DNA of 64,000 nt, taken from assembly GCF_004217095.1 (NCBI RefSeq), contig NZ_SHKO01000001.1:2406234-2470233 (forward strand), read 5' to 3'. Within the stretch, counting starts at the first letter, position 1, and each line of letters starts with the position of its first letter. The DNA is from Advenella incenata (GTDB taxonomy: Bacteria > Pseudomonadota > Gammaproteobacteria > Burkholderiales > Burkholderiaceae_B). The position numbers and the translations under genes were made by a program. Positions 36,827 to 47,925 of this stretch are shown here, piece after piece. The notes below the pieces were generated by a model. It ran no database searches. It was not told the DNA's origin and saw only the letters and a list, made by a program, of their open reading frames with translations.

Positions 36827-38538
36827 CAAGCATATCAAGACAGGCTTACGCCGAAATATTCGGCCCGACTATTGCAAACGGTCGCGCGGATCGTGTCCGC
36901 CTGGCAGACACTGGATTGTTCATCGAAGTCGAGAAAGATTTCACCATATTTGGCGAAGAGGTCAAATTTGGCGGCGGCAAGGTCATTCGTGACGGGATGG
37001 GCCAGAGCCAGCGCTGCTCGGCAGACTGCGCCGACACAGTCATTACCAATGCTCTGATCGTCGACGCAATGACCGGGATAGTCAAAGCCGATATCGCGAT
37101 CAAAAACGGCCATATCGATGCCATTGGCAAAGCAGGCAATCCGGACATCCAGCCCGGTGTCACCATCGTGATCGGACCCGGCACCGAGATTATTGCCGGA
37201 GAAGGCTTTATTGTTACCGCAGGCGGAATCGATACACATATTCATTTCATTTGTCCGCAGCAGATTGAAGAAGCGCTATCCTCTGGCGTCACCACCATGA
37301 TTGGCGGTGGTACGGGTCCGGCAACGGGCACTTTCGCCACCACATGCACGCCAGGCCCTTGGCATATCCATGCCATGCTTGGCGCGACCGATGCCTTTCC
37401 CATGAATATTGGTCTGTTGGGCAAAGGCAGTGCCAGCGATCCCGCCCCGCTATTGGAACAGATACAGGCCGGAGCACTGGGCCTGAAGCTGCATGAGGAT
37501 TGGGGTACAACACCTCAAGCCATTGATACCTGCCTGAGCGTTGCCGAACAGACCGATACACAGGTCGCCATCCACAGCGATACCCTGAATGAATCTGGGT
37601 TTGTCGAGGCCACGCTGGCCGCGTTCAAGGGACGTACCATCCATACCTTCCATACCGAAGGCGCAGGCGGCGGTCATGCGCCCGATATCATTCGCGCCGC
37701 AGGTATGCCCAATGTCCTGCCCGCCTCTACCAACCCGACCATGCCTTTTACGCATAATACGATTGATGAGCACTTGGATATGCTGATGGTTTGCCACCAT
37801 CTGGACCCGGCCATCGCCGAAGACCTCGCCTTCGCCGAGAGCCGCATCCGTCGGGAAACCATCGCTGCCGAAGACATTCTGCATGACCTTGGCGCATTTT
37901 CAATCATGAGTTCCGACTCACAGGCAATGGGACGTGTTGGCGAAGTAATTCTTCGAACATGGCAAACGGCTGACAAAATGAAGCAGCAACGCGGCAGCCT
38001 GGCTGGCGATTCTTCCGCTTCCGACAATCATCGGGTCAAACGCTTTATTGCCAAATACACAATCAACCCCGCCATCGCACATGGCATTGCTCACAAGGTA
38101 GGCTCCATAGAGCCCGGAAAACTCGCCGATCTGGTTCTATGGCGGCCGGCATTTTTTGGCGTCAAGCCCAGTCTGATTATTAAAGGCGGAATGATCGCTC
38201 ATGCAGTGATGGGCGATCCGAACGGGTCCATCCCCACCCCACAGCCGGTGCATTACCGAAAAATGTTCGGTTCGTACGGTCGCGCATTGAAAACGTCGCT
38301 GGCCTTTGTCTCGCAGGCAGGATTCAACAACCCCGCCGTGCAAAATTTAAACCTGACCAAAACGCTTTGCGCAGTCAACGGCTGCCGCAATATTGGCAAG
38401 CGCGACATGGTTCTGAACGACTGGTTGCCGGATATCCGGGTAGATCCGCAAACCTACCAGGTTTTTGCAGACGGGCAATTACTGAGCTGCGAACCGGCCA
38501 AGATCCTGCCGATGGCCCAGCGGTATTTTCTATTTTGA
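36823..38538 (+). CDS. ureC: Urease alpha (catalytic) subunit
   Basis: 571 residues. All active-site features are present: the nickel-ligand pair in [11 protein letters not shown], the carbamylated lysine in GLKLHEDWG (about residue 222), HSDTLNESG, the [15 protein letters not shown] strand, the flap CHHLDP with its cysteine, and the SSDSQAMGR aspartate. It hydrolyses urea to ammonia and carbamate in the cytoplasm. The ammonia formed is what GlnK-AmtB, encoded elsewhere in this window, senses and handles. Confidence 0.98.
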   Translation: MTSISRQAYAEIFGPTIANGRADRVRLADTGLFIEVEKDFTIFGEEVKFGGGKVIRDGMGQSQRCSADCADTVITNALIVDAMTGIVKADIAIKNGHIDAIGKAGNPDIQPGVTIVIGPGTEIIAGEGFIVTAGGIDTHIHFICPQQIEEALSSGVTTMIGGGTGPATGTFATTCTPGPWHIHAMLGATDAFPMNIGLLGKGSASDPAPLLEQIQAGALGLKLHEDWGTTPQAIDTCLSVAEQTDTQVAIHSDTLNESGFVEATLAAFKGRTIHTFHTEGAGGGHAPDIIRAAGMPNVLPASTNPTMPFTHNTIDEHLDMLMVCHHLDPAIAEDLAFAESRIRRETIAAEDILHDLGAFSIMSSDSQAMGRVGEVILRTWQTADKMKQQRGSLAGDSSASDNHRVKRFIAKYTINPAIAHGIAHKVGSIEPGKLADLVLWRPAFFGVKPSLIIKGGMIAHAVMGDPNGSIPTPQPVHYRKMFGSYGRALKTSLAFVSQAGFNNPAVQNLNLTKTLCAVNGCRNIGKRDMVLNDWLPDIRVDPQTYQVFADGQLLSCEPAKILPMAQRYFLF

Positions 38539-38564
38539 TGTCGATATATCAGGAACGCTCAGAC

Positions 38565-39254
38565 ATGACACGTATCGTCCGCAAATATCTACGTAATAGC
38601 AGCCTGTCTGCCACGTTGTTGCAACATGCCCCGGCCGCGCAAATGACTTTTGAACAGCGCCGTCGCAGCCGCCAGAAAGTGGCCCTTGATAATGGTGAAA
38701 CCATCAACCTGATCATCGACAGAGGCGTGGTTCTTATCCCTGATGATGTGCTGGTGGCCGATGACGGCGGCCTGATTGTCGTACAGGCAAAGAGCGAATT
38801 GCTGGTTCGCGTCACCGCGAATACGGCCACCGATCTGGCACGGGCTGCCTACCATCTGGGTAACCGTCATGTCACGGTCGAAGTTGGAGATGGTTATCTT
38901 CACCTGGAATACGATCCCGTGCTGGTGGAAATGTTGAACCGGCTCGGGGTCCATACCTCGACCGTCAATCAGGCTTTCAACCCTGAACACGGCGCCTATG
39001 GCGGCGGCCATAAGCACGGTCACGATGAAACGTACGACGAAGATTACGCGCTGGCACAGGCCGCCTATCGAGCCCATGAAGACGCGCACTCCCGGCACGA
39101 CCATAACCACACGCATTCCCACGATCACGATCACCTTCACAACAGCATTCGTGATCACCAACACCAGCATAACGCTTTTGCGGATGCGGAAAAACCGCAG
39201 CATACGGATCATAACCATCCTGGTCACGATCATCTTCATCGCCCGACCGAGTAA
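38565..39254 (+). CDS. ureE: Urease accessory nickel chaperone UreE with a His-rich tail
   Basis: 229 residues from the ATG at 38565, ten bases after AGGA. An in-frame ATG at 38538 overlaps the ureC stop (TGATG) and would add nine residues. The N-domain (about 1-75) and metal-binding C-domain (AAYHLGNRHVTVEVGDGYLHLEYDPVLVEMLNRLGV) are complete. From about residue 150 a 75-residue tail holds roughly 25 histidines in HDH/HNH clusters, far longer than in many UreE proteins. It delivers nickel to urease and probably also stores it. Confidence 0.93.
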   Translation: MTRIVRKYLRNSSLSATLLQHAPAAQMTFEQRRRSRQKVALDNGETINLIIDRGVVLIPDDVLVADDGGLIVVQAKSELLVRVTANTATDLARAAYHLGNRHVTVEVGDGYLHLEYDPVLVEMLNRLGVHTSTVNQAFNPEHGAYGGGHKHGHDETYDEDYALAQAAYRAHEDAHSRHDHNHTHSHDHDHLHNSIRDHQHQHNAFADAEKPQHTDHNHPGHDHLHRPTE

Positions 39255-39263
39255 CCTGTCGCC

Positions 39264-39983
39264 ATGGACACCAGTAAAAATGAGTCGGACTTCATCACTG
39301 CCCAACGCTACGCACAACTGATGCGCCTGTCCTCGCCGGCCTTGCCGGTTGGCGGGTTCAGCTATTCCCAGGGATTCGAATCGGCAGTCGAACTCGGCAT
39401 TGTGTCCGATGAAGCCACTGCCGGTCGATGGATCGAGGATACGTTGCATACGGTCATGGCCCAATGCGATGCTGCAATATGGCTGTTAGCCTACCGGGCA
39501 TGGCGTGAGCTGGATATCGACACCATCTGCCAGTGGAATCAATGGTATTACGCAAGTCGTGAAACGGCGGAGGCAAGGGCCGAGACCACCCAGATGGCCG
39601 TCTCATTGATCAACCTGGCGCACGCACTCAATTGGGGAGACGATGCTAAACGCAGCAAGCTCAATGACCTTTCCCCGCCCTGCTTTCCCACGGTTCACGC
39701 ATTCTGTGTTCAGGCTCTTGATCTACCGTCAGACGCCGGAATCACGGCCTTTCTCTATAGCTGGCTCGAAAACCAGGTAATGGCTGCCATCAAAACGGTG
39801 CCACTTGGACAAACTGCCGGGCAGCGGCTGCTCTCAACACTGGTGCCTCAGTTGGATCGCGTAGTACTCGCCACCCGAACAGCGACCTCATGCTCACCCC
39901 CCGCAATCATGACGCTAGCGCCGCAATATTCAATTATTGCTGCTCGACACGAAAGCCAGTTCTCCAGGCTGTTTCGTTCCTGA
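39264..39983 (+). CDS. ureF: Urease accessory protein UreF
   Basis: 239 residues, all-helical family. LMRLSSPALPVGGFSYSQGFESAVELGIV near the start is diagnostic, with AQCDAAIWLLAYRAW and a C-terminal helix ending HESQFSRLFRS. It acts as the GTPase-gating partner of UreG in urease activation. It starts 9 bases after ureE. Confidence 0.93.
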   Translation: MDTSKNESDFITAQRYAQLMRLSSPALPVGGFSYSQGFESAVELGIVSDEATAGRWIEDTLHTVMAQCDAAIWLLAYRAWRELDIDTICQWNQWYYASRETAEARAETTQMAVSLINLAHALNWGDDAKRSKLNDLSPPCFPTVHAFCVQALDLPSDAGITAFLYSWLENQVMAAIKTVPLGQTAGQRLLSTLVPQLDRVVLATRTATSCSPPAIMTLAPQYSIIAARHESQFSRLFRS

Positions 39984-40094
39984 TGAGTCCGATTTTCATT
40001 TTTCAGTCTTGCAGAAAAACAGTCCACACACTGGGTCCCGGCTCAAAACCACCGGCATTTCTGTAAATTATTCATTGAACCAAAGGCATATACC

Positions 40095-40727
40095 ATGATG
40101 AACGCCACTAACCGAACCAAGCCATTGCCTCCGCTACGAGTAGGTATCGGCGGCCCCGTCGGCTCTGGAAAAACTTCCTTGCTTGAAGTTCTATGCAAGA
40201 AAATGGCAGCCAGATATGATCTGGTTGCTATCACAAATGACATCTACACGAAAGAAGACCAGCGTCTGCTTACTGTGTCCGGTGCACTGCCGCCGGAGCG
40301 TATCATGGGAGTGGAAACTGGCGGCTGCCCGCATACAGCAATCCGTGAAGACGCGTCCATTAACTTGCGCGCAATTGACCAGATGCTGGAGCGTTTTCCG
40401 CAGGCCGATATTGTGTTTATTGAATCAGGCGGCGACAATCTGGCAGCAACTTTCAGCCCTGAGCTGTCTGATCTGACTATCTATGTCATCGATGTCGCTG
40501 GCGGTGAAAAAATTCCCCGCAAAGGCGGCCCTGGCATCACCAAATCAGATCTGCTGATTATCAACAAAACCGATCTGGCTCCGTATGTCGGCGCTTCGCT
40601 GGATATCATGCGCCAGGACACTGAGCGCATGCGTCAGAATCGGCCATTTGTGATGTGCAATATGAAAGCCGGCGACGGCATTGATGCCGTCGTTCAATTC
40701 ATTGAAAAAGCCGGCATGCTGGTCTGA
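40095..40727 (+). CDS. ureG: Urease accessory GTPase UreG
   Basis: 210 residues. P-loop [11 protein letters not shown] (20-30), the nickel-binding CPH in [36 protein letters not shown], and the [14 protein letters not shown] guanine-specificity motif. Ends the urt-ure block. The start could also be the second ATG one codon later. Confidence 0.96.
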   Translation: MMNATNRTKPLPPLRVGIGGPVGSGKTSLLEVLCKKMAARYDLVAITNDIYTKEDQRLLTVSGALPPERIMGVETGGCPHTAIREDASINLRAIDQMLERFPQADIVFIESGGDNLAATFSPELSDLTIYVIDVAGGEKIPRKGGPGITKSDLLIINKTDLAPYVGASLDIMRQDTERMRQNRPFVMCNMKAGDGIDAVVQFIEKAGMLV

Positions 40728-40782
40728 CCGCCCGCGATACTGGCATGGCGCTATCCCTGCGCCGCCAGGTGGCATCTATTGC

Positions 40783-42468
40783 CTACTTTGACGTCAGATC
40801 AGGGCGTAACCGGCAAAATGGCATGACTTGCCCCACAGGCAACAGATAAACTCTCCGCCTGCCATCGGCAAAATAAGGTGTCACGTTTTGCAGTTCAGGA
40901 AAAGCGTCCATTTGTTTTGCGTCAGCCAGAATCCAGCGACGGTAATCCTGCGAAACACAAACGGAACGCAAAAAACTAGCAGGTCGTACAAAGCGGCTGG
41001 CGCTATCGGGCGCACCGAAATTGTGTGCATCCCAGAGTTCTTTTTGCCAGTTGTCCTTCGTCGGCAGCGCATTGTCATCCCAGTTGCTGACCACGAGCAG
41101 CTCAGGTTTATTTCCCATATAAAATCGAAAATCGAATGGGTAATAATCAAGACTGTAATATCGATCGTACATGCCCACAGCCCGCGGTGCTGCGGCAATG
41201 GCCGACGCTGCGCGACTGCTGCCTGGCAGACGGGCCCAAGACAGATAGATCAGCCCGGCAACCCCCAGGGCAATACACACCAGCACGCGAGCCAGAAAAT
41301 TGCGCTGCAATGCCCTGCTTGCAGCAGCGTTTCGGGCCCGATCGGCATTTTCCGGCGCCGAGAGCACACCTTCTGCCACAAAGATACCGCGAAAGAACTC
41401 GGCAAACAGAAAGGCCAGAGGAGGCAGCACCGGCAGGATATAGCCCACCAGCTTGGACTGCGGGATAGAAAAGAAGACCAGAACAAGCAATAGCCAGATC
41501 CACATCAGCCGGCGAACGCTGGCATCACGCGCTTGTACCCAGTAATTGCGTGTAAAGATGGTCGACAGCCCGCTTCGACACCAAGGGAGCATGGTCGCCA
41601 GCAATACCGCCACATAGAACCAGACAGGCATTGTATTGTTGAAGCCGCCCTGGGAAAAACGCTCAAACTGCTGATACACCAGATAATAATGAAAAAACCC
41701 GGGGTACCTGCTCTGCATTAACAACAGCCATGGCAGAACAACGACCAGAAATAGCAGAATACCGGAAATACGCAAGAGCATCGGAATGGCCAAATACCTG
41801 CGTTCGGCAAGAAGCCAGACAAGCAGCACCCCACCGGGCAGAACGAATCCGATCAGTCCCTTGGCCAAAAAACCCAGTCCTGCAAACAGATACATTGCCA
41901 TTATCCATCGCGCTGCGGGCTCGCCTTGCTGTTGCAGCAGCACAGCGGTGGCGCCACACAGGATAGTGGTGCTGATCATGGCCGCCACCAGCAAATCAAG
42001 ATTGGCATAGTGGGTTGCGCCGAACATGAGTGGTGTCGCCGCCAACATGATGCCTGCCGCCAGCGCACGTGACGACAGGACAAAACGCCGCAAAAAGGCA
42101 AACAGGCCGCCGATCATCAGCAGGCCTGCCAACGCAGGTGTCAGTCTGGCCGCAAATTCATTTTCACCAAAAATGGCAAGACTGGCCGCTGTCAGCCAGT
42201 AAAACAACGGCGGCTTATGAAAATATGGCATCCCGTTCAGTAGCGGCGTTCCCCACTCACGAGCATGCAGCATTTCCAGCGCAACCCCAACGTAACGTCC
42301 TTCGTCAGGATTGAGCAGCGGCCAAAGCCAGTTACCCAGCACAAACCAGGCAGTCGTGACAAGCAAGAGTAACGGAAAGACAAAAGGACTGACCGCCAGA
42401 CGGGACAACCAATCAGACGTGCCAATACGTGACAAGGGATCAGATGCAATGGCAGTAGAAGAAAGCAT
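40783..42468 (-). CDS. ArnT-like membrane glycosyltransferase (GT83/PMT superfamily)
   Basis: 561 residues with about 12 membrane helices. The acidic catalytic motif of the family is in LLNPDEGRYVGVALEML (near residue 54), followed by the periplasmic loop GMPYFHKPPLFYWLTAASLAIFGENEFAARL. These proteins transfer a sugar from an undecaprenyl phosphate carrier, most often 4-amino-arabinose to lipid A. No arn sugar-synthesis genes are in the window, so the donor and acceptor are unknown. It stands alone between ureG (convergent) and sdaA. Confidence 0.8.
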   Translation of the reverse strand: MLSSTAIASDPLSRIGTSDWLSRLAVSPFVFPLLLLVTTAWFVLGNWLWPLLNPDEGRYVGVALEMLHAREWGTPLLNGMPYFHKPPLFYWLTAASLAIFGENEFAARLTPALAGLLMIGGLFAFLRRFVLSSRALAAGIMLAATPLMFGATHYANLDLLVAAMISTTILCGATAVLLQQQGEPAARWIMAMYLFAGLGFLAKGLIGFVLPGGVLLVWLLAERRYLAIPMLLRISGILLFLVVVLPWLLLMQSRYPGFFHYYLVYQQFERFSQGGFNNTMPVWFYVAVLLATMLPWCRSGLSTIFTRNYWVQARDASVRRLMWIWLLLVLVFFSIPQSKLVGYILPVLPPLAFLFAEFFRGIFVAEGVLSAPENADRARNAAASRALQRNFLARVLVCIALGVAGLIYLSWARLPGSSRAASAIAAAPRAVGMYDRYYSLDYYPFDFRFYMGNKPELLVVSNWDDNALPTKDNWQKELWDAHNFGAPDSASRFVRPASFLRSVCVSQDYRRWILADAKQMDAFPELQNVTPYFADGRRRVYLLPVGQVMPFCRLRPDLTSK

Positions 42469-42564
42469 GAATTGGAACGTAAAAATGAATTATCACCATC
42501 TTAGCGATAGAGATATCAAATATTCGTCAAATAACCAGGAGGTATGTCATGCTGCGGTTAGCGT

Positions 42565-42602
42565 AGCCCCGACAATGCCGTTATGACCTTCCAGTCGGGG
42601 CT
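42565..42602. other. Stem-loop between sdaA and the glycosyltransferase gene
   Basis: AGCCCCGAC (42565-42573) and GTCGGGGCT (42594-42602) form a perfect 9-bp stem, extended by AGCG/CGCT across one mismatch. No T run follows on either strand, so its role as a terminator is uncertain. Confidence 0.4.
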
Positions 42603-42716
42603 GCGCTGCGATCGACCCACAAATTCCTGAGCTGGCCGAGCTACATGCTTTACCCATTTGTATCCACGATATTTTTGTGTACGCTCGAACCTGCGCCAGC
42701 CACGCAGGCACATGCA

Positions 42717-44090
42717 TCAGCACTCGATAATATTGACGGCCAATCCGCCGCGCGATGTTTCCTTATATTTCGATTGCATATCTGCCCCGGTCTGCATCAT
42801 GGTCCGGATTACTTTATCCAGCGACACGTAGTGCGTACCATCCCCCCGCAAGGCCATGCGCGCGGCGTTGATGGCCTTGACTGCTCCCATCGCATTGCGT
42901 TCGATACACGGAATCTGCACCATGCCCCCGACAGGATCACAAGTCATGCCCAGGTTGTGCTCCATGCCGATTTCGGCGGCATTCTCCGCTTGTGGGACAG
43001 TGCCTCCCAATACTGCGGCCAGGGCGCCAGCTGCCATTGAACAGGCAACACCCACTTCTCCCTGACAGCCAACCTCGGCCCCCGAGATGGATGCGTTTTC
43101 CTTGTAAAGAATGCCAATGGCTGCCGCCGTCAGCAGAAAATCGATCACGCCCTGTTCATTGGCGCCGGGCACAAAATTCACGTAATAATGCAGGACTGCG
43201 GGAATGACTCCTGCCGCCCCGTTGGTCGGCGCCGTCACCACCTTGCCGCTGGCCGCGTTCTCCTCATTGACTGCCAGCGCATACAGATTCACCCAATCGA
43301 GCATGGAAAGCGGATCTTTCAGCGACTCATCGGGCCGGCTGCACAGCTGTTCATGCAGTTGTCGGGCGCGACGCTTGACATGAAGAAAACCGGGCAGGCT
43401 GCCGGTGGCCGAACAGCCGCGCGTCACACAGGCTTGCATCACTGCCCACAAGTCCAGTATTTTCTGCCTGACTTCCTGCTGCGGCCGGTAATGCCTTTCG
43501 TTTTCCATCATCAACTGTGCGATCGTCAACTGGTGCCGCTGGCACAGATCGAGCAATTGCTGGCCAGAATTGAAGGGATAAGGAATGTCAATATCCGGGG
43601 TCAGATTCACTCGGACCCGATCGCAATTCATCACAAAGCCGCCGCCAATGGAATAATATTCCTTCTTCATGAGCAATTGATCAGAAGCGTCGAAGGCCTT
43701 GAAGCGCATTCCATTTGAATGCTGGGGTAATGTTTCCCTTCGGTTGAACTTGATATGGACGCTCTCGTCAAAGACAATGTCGTGGCGATTGAGCAGCCTG
43801 ACCATGCCACTGCTGCGCACCTGCTCGATCAGTGCCGGCACCATGTCCGGATCCAGCGTCTCGGGCTGGTAGCCATGCAGCCCGATGACAACCGCCATAT
43901 CACTTTTGTGACCCTTGCCGGTCGCACCCAGCGAGCCGAACATCTCTATATGAAGACGTTGCACGCTCTCAAGCTGGCTGGCTTGGTCCAGACGGTTCAC
44001 AAAACGCAGCGCGGCAATCATGGGGCCGACAGTGTGGGAACTGGACGGTCCGATACCCACCTTGAAAATGTCAAATACGCTCAAGGCCAT
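42717..44090 (-). CDS. sdaA: L-serine ammonia-lyase (iron-sulfur dependent)
   Basis: 457 residues from the ATG at 44090, five bases after GAGGA; the longer frame adds MSRKK. Starts [24 protein letters not shown], the diagnostic beta-domain beginning. The alpha-domain has the cysteines expected for the 4Fe-4S cluster in [19 protein letters not shown] and [12 protein letters not shown]. It deaminates serine to pyruvate and ammonium. It lies 29 bases after yhdP on the same strand. Confidence 0.94.
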   Translation of the reverse strand: MALSVFDIFKVGIGPSSSHTVGPMIAALRFVNRLDQASQLESVQRLHIEMFGSLGATGKGHKSDMAVVIGLHGYQPETLDPDMVPALIEQVRSSGMVRLLNRHDIVFDESVHIKFNRRETLPQHSNGMRFKAFDASDQLLMKKEYYSIGGGFVMNCDRVRVNLTPDIDIPYPFNSGQQLLDLCQRHQLTIAQLMMENERHYRPQQEVRQKILDLWAVMQACVTRGCSATGSLPGFLHVKRRARQLHEQLCSRPDESLKDPLSMLDWVNLYALAVNEENAASGKVVTAPTNGAAGVIPAVLHYYVNFVPGANEQGVIDFLLTAAAIGILYKENASISGAEVGCQGEVGVACSMAAGALAAVLGGTVPQAENAAEIGMEHNLGMTCDPVGGMVQIPCIERNAMGAVKAINAARMALRGDGTHYVSLDKVIRTMMQTGADMQSKYKETSRGGLAVNIIEC

Positions 44091-44119
44091 TTTTTTCCTC
44101 GACAATGTTGATGGACCAC

Positions 44120-47100
44120 TTAATGAGTCCGATACAGCTCATCCATTTTCTTTTCGGATTCACGACTTTTCAATTCAGCTTCGCTGGGCAGCGCCATGTC
44201 GTTGAGCAACGGTTTGGTCCAGTTTCCAGTAACATGATATTTTACAGTCAGGGCACGCTGCAATGGCGCCTGCAGCAGCCATTGCGTCAGGAAAGCGCCT
44301 ACGCCGACTGCCGGATTAACGATCGTTCCCGCCAATACAGAGGCGCCGCTAACATCCAGCTTGGGCACAACCACAGTCTGAAAGTCCAGGCTTTCGGATT
44401 TCAGGTCAGTCATTCCGGAGGCTACGATAGCCGATGAAGGGCCATTCAAACGGAAATCCTCAACAAACAGGCGCCCGGCATCCAGACGCATGCGGCTGCG
44501 GACTGTGTCAAATGTGAGCCCCGACTGCACCGAATTGCCTAGTGTCTCTCCAAACTTGGGCAGCCGGCGAAACGACTGCAGCGACAACAGCTCCAGCGCC
44601 TTGACCGCAGACGACTGTACGCTTTCCAGACGCCCCTGCTGGAGGCTGCCGCTGAGCGAACCATTGAGCATGGCCAAATCCAGATCCTGGACGTTTTTCC
44701 AATTAATTTGCGCGTCAATTTGGCCGTTTCCATTTTTGATGACGCCGCCCAACTGATAAGTTTCAAGAAACCGGCCCAGGTCAGACACTACAATTTTTCC
44801 TTGCAGTTGCAGGTCCTTTGCGGTGCCCTGCTGATGAATCGATCCCTGCGCCGCCAATGAGCCGCCCTCATTGACCAGGCTGAAATAATCCACCTTCCAG
44901 TCGTCCGAGCCAGGTAACTGGTAACCTTTGAGTATCATCTGTCCCATTTGCTTGCCATAGACAGTCATATTCTTCACTGACAGGTCAAGACGCGGCAAAG
45001 GCTGCGTTGCGCCGGCACGCGCCTTTGCCGCATCCCTTTCTTTTTGTAACGGGGTGCGCGTGTCGGCCAGGTCATCGGCCGGTTCAATAATGTTCAGGGT
45101 ATCGAGCCTGACAGTCAGGTTGCCCGAATCCCGCGGGCGTGCTCCGGGAATCCAGATACCGTTTCCCTGCGCCTGATCGGAATTCAGTTGCAGGTTCCAT
45201 TGCTTGCCTGCCCGGGTGGCTGCAAGCGTAGCGCCTGTCAGCGTCTGGTTCTTCACCAGGAATGCCTGGGTTTGTAGGGCCACGTGTGACACATCCGGCA
45301 ATATCTGCCGCCCGTGACCTGTCCCGGCGCTATCGGAAAACTCATCGACAATATCATCCCAAGCCTGGGCATCCAGCGTCGGATTCTGCGCCAGAACGGT
45401 CAAACCCGGCGGGCCCAATTGTGCGGCCCTATTGACACCAACGGTGCCACGACTGAAATACGGTCCCTTGCTGCTGTTAATGTCGTGCTCAAAAATCGCC
45501 TGCGTACGAGTGCCGTCAATGCGAATATCCAGGTAGCGCTTGCCGTTATCGGTGGCGCCGTCGTTTGCGCGCCAGACAATGGTTGCCGGCCACTGTGCCG
45601 ACTTGGGCTTGGCTAGGCCATCGGGAAATTGCGTTGCCAGGCCCGCCAGATCAGATTGGAATTGAACCTTTACCCTGCCGCCGGACGAAAAGTGGACCAG
45701 GCTCGTGTAATTGGTGCTGCCGCTGATGCGCCGCATGCCCTGCACCGGTATCAATTGACGCAGGCCGGCTGCGGTCAGGGTGCCGTTAATGGACAGTGGC
45801 TTGCCCACGGTGCCGATGGGGCCGTCGAGCACAACTTTACCCCCCAGCATGACCCCCTTGACAGCATTGGCCTGCAATTGCGTCTCGGTAAACGGCATTT
45901 GCCCTTCGAGGTGCTCGGCCCATGGAAAATCCGGTGTGAGCCGAAAACGGCCGTCATCCAGATGAATCGAACCGGAGATTCGTGAATTGTCCGCGTCAAG
46001 CACCGGAATGTGCAGATCAATGGGAATGGTCCACTGGCCGCTGCCCTGTGCTTCATCCAGCACATTATTGATCAAATTGCCCAGCGGACTGATTTTCGTG
46101 AAAGTCAGAAAATCCTCGGCACGTCCCCTTGCCTTTGCCTGCAAATCAACGGTGGTGTTCTTCTCCAGACTGGATACAACACCATGAAACGCATCCAGGT
46201 CCAGCCGCTGCCCTTCAGGCATGGCATAGAATGCCTGAATCGAATCAATAATAATCTGATCATTCTGAAAGTGAATCGTGCCGCTATCGGAATTGACAAC
46301 CGGCCAGCGTTTGCCCCGAATATCCTTCTGGTGATAATTGAGCAGCAGGTTTGCATAGGTGCCGCGCAGCAGGAAGCTGCCCGCGTCCGGCGCCAGACCG
46401 AAGGGAAAATCGTCGACAACGCCCTTGAGCTCGAATTCGGCTGCAGACAATTGCCCATTCTTGAATGCATCCTTGAGCCACTCACGCGCATCCGGATCCA
46501 TCACATTGGGCAGGTAATTATGCAGATGCGGCAATGATACTGCCCGCAAGGATCCACTCAAATCCACAATACCGTTGTCGCTGTTGACATCGGAACGCCA
46601 GGTCCCGGTGCCTTCCATCTGTAAATCACGGTTATGAACCGTAGCCTGGGTAAACTTGACTCGCGGCTCTTGTACAGAATTGCGACTGAAATCACCCCGG
46701 ACACTTGCTTGGTCAATCGACAGCGGATTCTCGAAAATTACCGGATCCTTATAATAGAAGCCCTTGACACTGGACTCGAACTGTACCGGAGGGTAGCTGA
46801 TCCCGTCCGCTACGCCGGACTCATGCATAGACAAACGCCAGCGATTGAACTCATTGATCACACTTGTGAATGACGAGCTTAGGCGGGAGGTCAGGCTGTC
46901 TGCCGCGATAATAAACTCGTGATTGCGGATGTGATCTTCAACCCGGACCTTTTCCAGTCCATAGGCCACCATCATGTTCTGGGGCACATTGCTGTCAATC
47001 TGAAGATCGACCACCGCGTGCGAGACGATGCCGGATTTTACTTTTTGCGGTATATCGAACCAGGGCCTGGCGGCCAGTACGTCCAGGTTGAGCACGGAGA

Positions 47101-47833
47101 CCCGCAAATTGCCCGACCAGGGCGACGTTTGTTTGCCGGCAACGCCATCCTGCTGCAAGCTGCTCAGTAACTGAATGGAATGACCCACCTTCGCCGGCAT
47201 ACGGGCGCTGGCGCTAAGCACCCGCTTTGGCCCATTTTTTGTCAACTGCAATGTGAAATCGGAAAGCGTAAACGGGCCCGCCTGTGGCCGCGTCTGATCA
47301 GTCCAGCTGAAGCTGCCATTGAGTACGGTTATTTCGGGCAAGGCTTGCAGCAGATCGGCCAGCGGCGCTAGCGTCACGTTACCGGCATCAACGGCCTCGG
47401 GCGCCGAATGTACGTTGTCACTGTCCAGACGCCTGCCAAGCAGCCAGATCCGATTCTGCCGATCACGGATCATGTTCAGGTGAATCTGCTGGATTTCCAC
47501 CGCGGCTGGCTCCAGTTGCAGTTGCACGGCACGCCGCCAGTCCAGGCTGGCGACCGCCTCGCCGACAGTCAACATCGGCGTATCGGTCTGATCGGCAATC
47601 TGCAGCGCCTGTAGTCGCAACCGGGGAACAATCCCCGTCCAGTCAATCGCCAGTTTCTCGATCGTGACATGCTGGCCTGTCGCCGCGCTCAGCCGTTGCT
47701 CAACCTGCTCGCGGAATTGATCGATATTGGGAGCAAGCAGGAAGCGGACAGCCAGTACCGCCGCCATGGCCAGGACTATAAGCGCTATCAGGAGGGTGCC
47801 GGCGGATTTCAGCAGTCGGTACGGCAAATTCAC
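44120..47833 (-). CDS. yhdP: YhdP-family AsmA-like envelope protein
   Basis: 1237 residues. One N-terminal membrane helix (about 10-32) anchors a very long periplasmic, beta-strand-rich region with the DUF3971/AsmA2 pattern: [26 protein letters not shown] at the start, [18 protein letters not shown], and the C-terminal [31 protein letters not shown] followed by [19 protein letters not shown]. In E. coli YhdP, TamB and YdbH form bridge-like channels that move phospholipids to the outer membrane. It is divergent from glnE, a conserved betaproteobacterial arrangement. Confidence 0.88.
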   Translation of the reverse strand: MNLPYRLLKSAGTLLIALIVLAMAAVLAVRFLLAPNIDQFREQVEQRLSAATGQHVTIEKLAIDWTGIVPRLRLQALQIADQTDTPMLTVGEAVASLDWRRAVQLQLEPAAVEIQQIHLNMIRDRQNRIWLLGRRLDSDNVHSAPEAVDAGNVTLAPLADLLQALPEITVLNGSFSWTDQTRPQAGPFTLSDFTLQLTKNGPKRVLSASARMPAKVGHSIQLLSSLQQDGVAGKQTSPWSGNLRVSVLNLDVLAARPWFDIPQKVKSGIVSHAVVDLQIDSNVPQNMMVAYGLEKVRVEDHIRNHEFIIAADSLTSRLSSSFTSVINEFNRWRLSMHESGVADGISYPPVQFESSVKGFYYKDPVIFENPLSIDQASVRGDFSRNSVQEPRVKFTQATVHNRDLQMEGTGTWRSDVNSDNGIVDLSGSLRAVSLPHLHNYLPNVMDPDAREWLKDAFKNGQLSAAEFELKGVVDDFPFGLAPDAGSFLLRGTYANLLLNYHQKDIRGKRWPVVNSDSGTIHFQNDQIIIDSIQAFYAMPEGQRLDLDAFHGVVSSLEKNTTVDLQAKARGRAEDFLTFTKISPLGNLINNVLDEAQGSGQWTIPIDLHIPVLDADNSRISGSIHLDDGRFRLTPDFPWAEHLEGQMPFTETQLQANAVKGVMLGGKVVLDGPIGTVGKPLSINGTLTAAGLRQLIPVQGMRRISGSTNYTSLVHFSSGGRVKVQFQSDLAGLATQFPDGLAKPKSAQWPATIVWRANDGATDNGKRYLDIRIDGTRTQAIFEHDINSSKGPYFSRGTVGVNRAAQLGPPGLTVLAQNPTLDAQAWDDIVDEFSDSAGTGHGRQILPDVSHVALQTQAFLVKNQTLTGATLAATRAGKQWNLQLNSDQAQGNGIWIPGARPRDSGNLTVRLDTLNIIEPADDLADTRTPLQKERDAAKARAGATQPLPRLDLSVKNMTVYGKQMGQMILKGYQLPGSDDWKVDYFSLVNEGGSLAAQGSIHQQGTAKDLQLQGKIVVSDLGRFLETYQLGGVIKNGNGQIDAQINWKNVQDLDLAMLNGSLSGSLQQGRLESVQSSAVKALELLSLQSFRRLPKFGETLGNSVQSGLTFDTVRSRMRLDAGRLFVEDFRLNGPSSAIVASGMTDLKSESLDFQTVVVPKLDVSGASVLAGTIVNPAVGVGAFLTQWLLQAPLQRALTVKYHVTGNWTKPLLNDMALPSEAELKSRESEKKMDELYRTH

Positions 47834-47925
47834 TCAGTGATTCTCGTTGGACATCGGTCAATTCATGGGGCGGTCGGGGTTCGGGTATTATTATATACAG
47901 CATCCCGTCATCACATCGGCAACTC

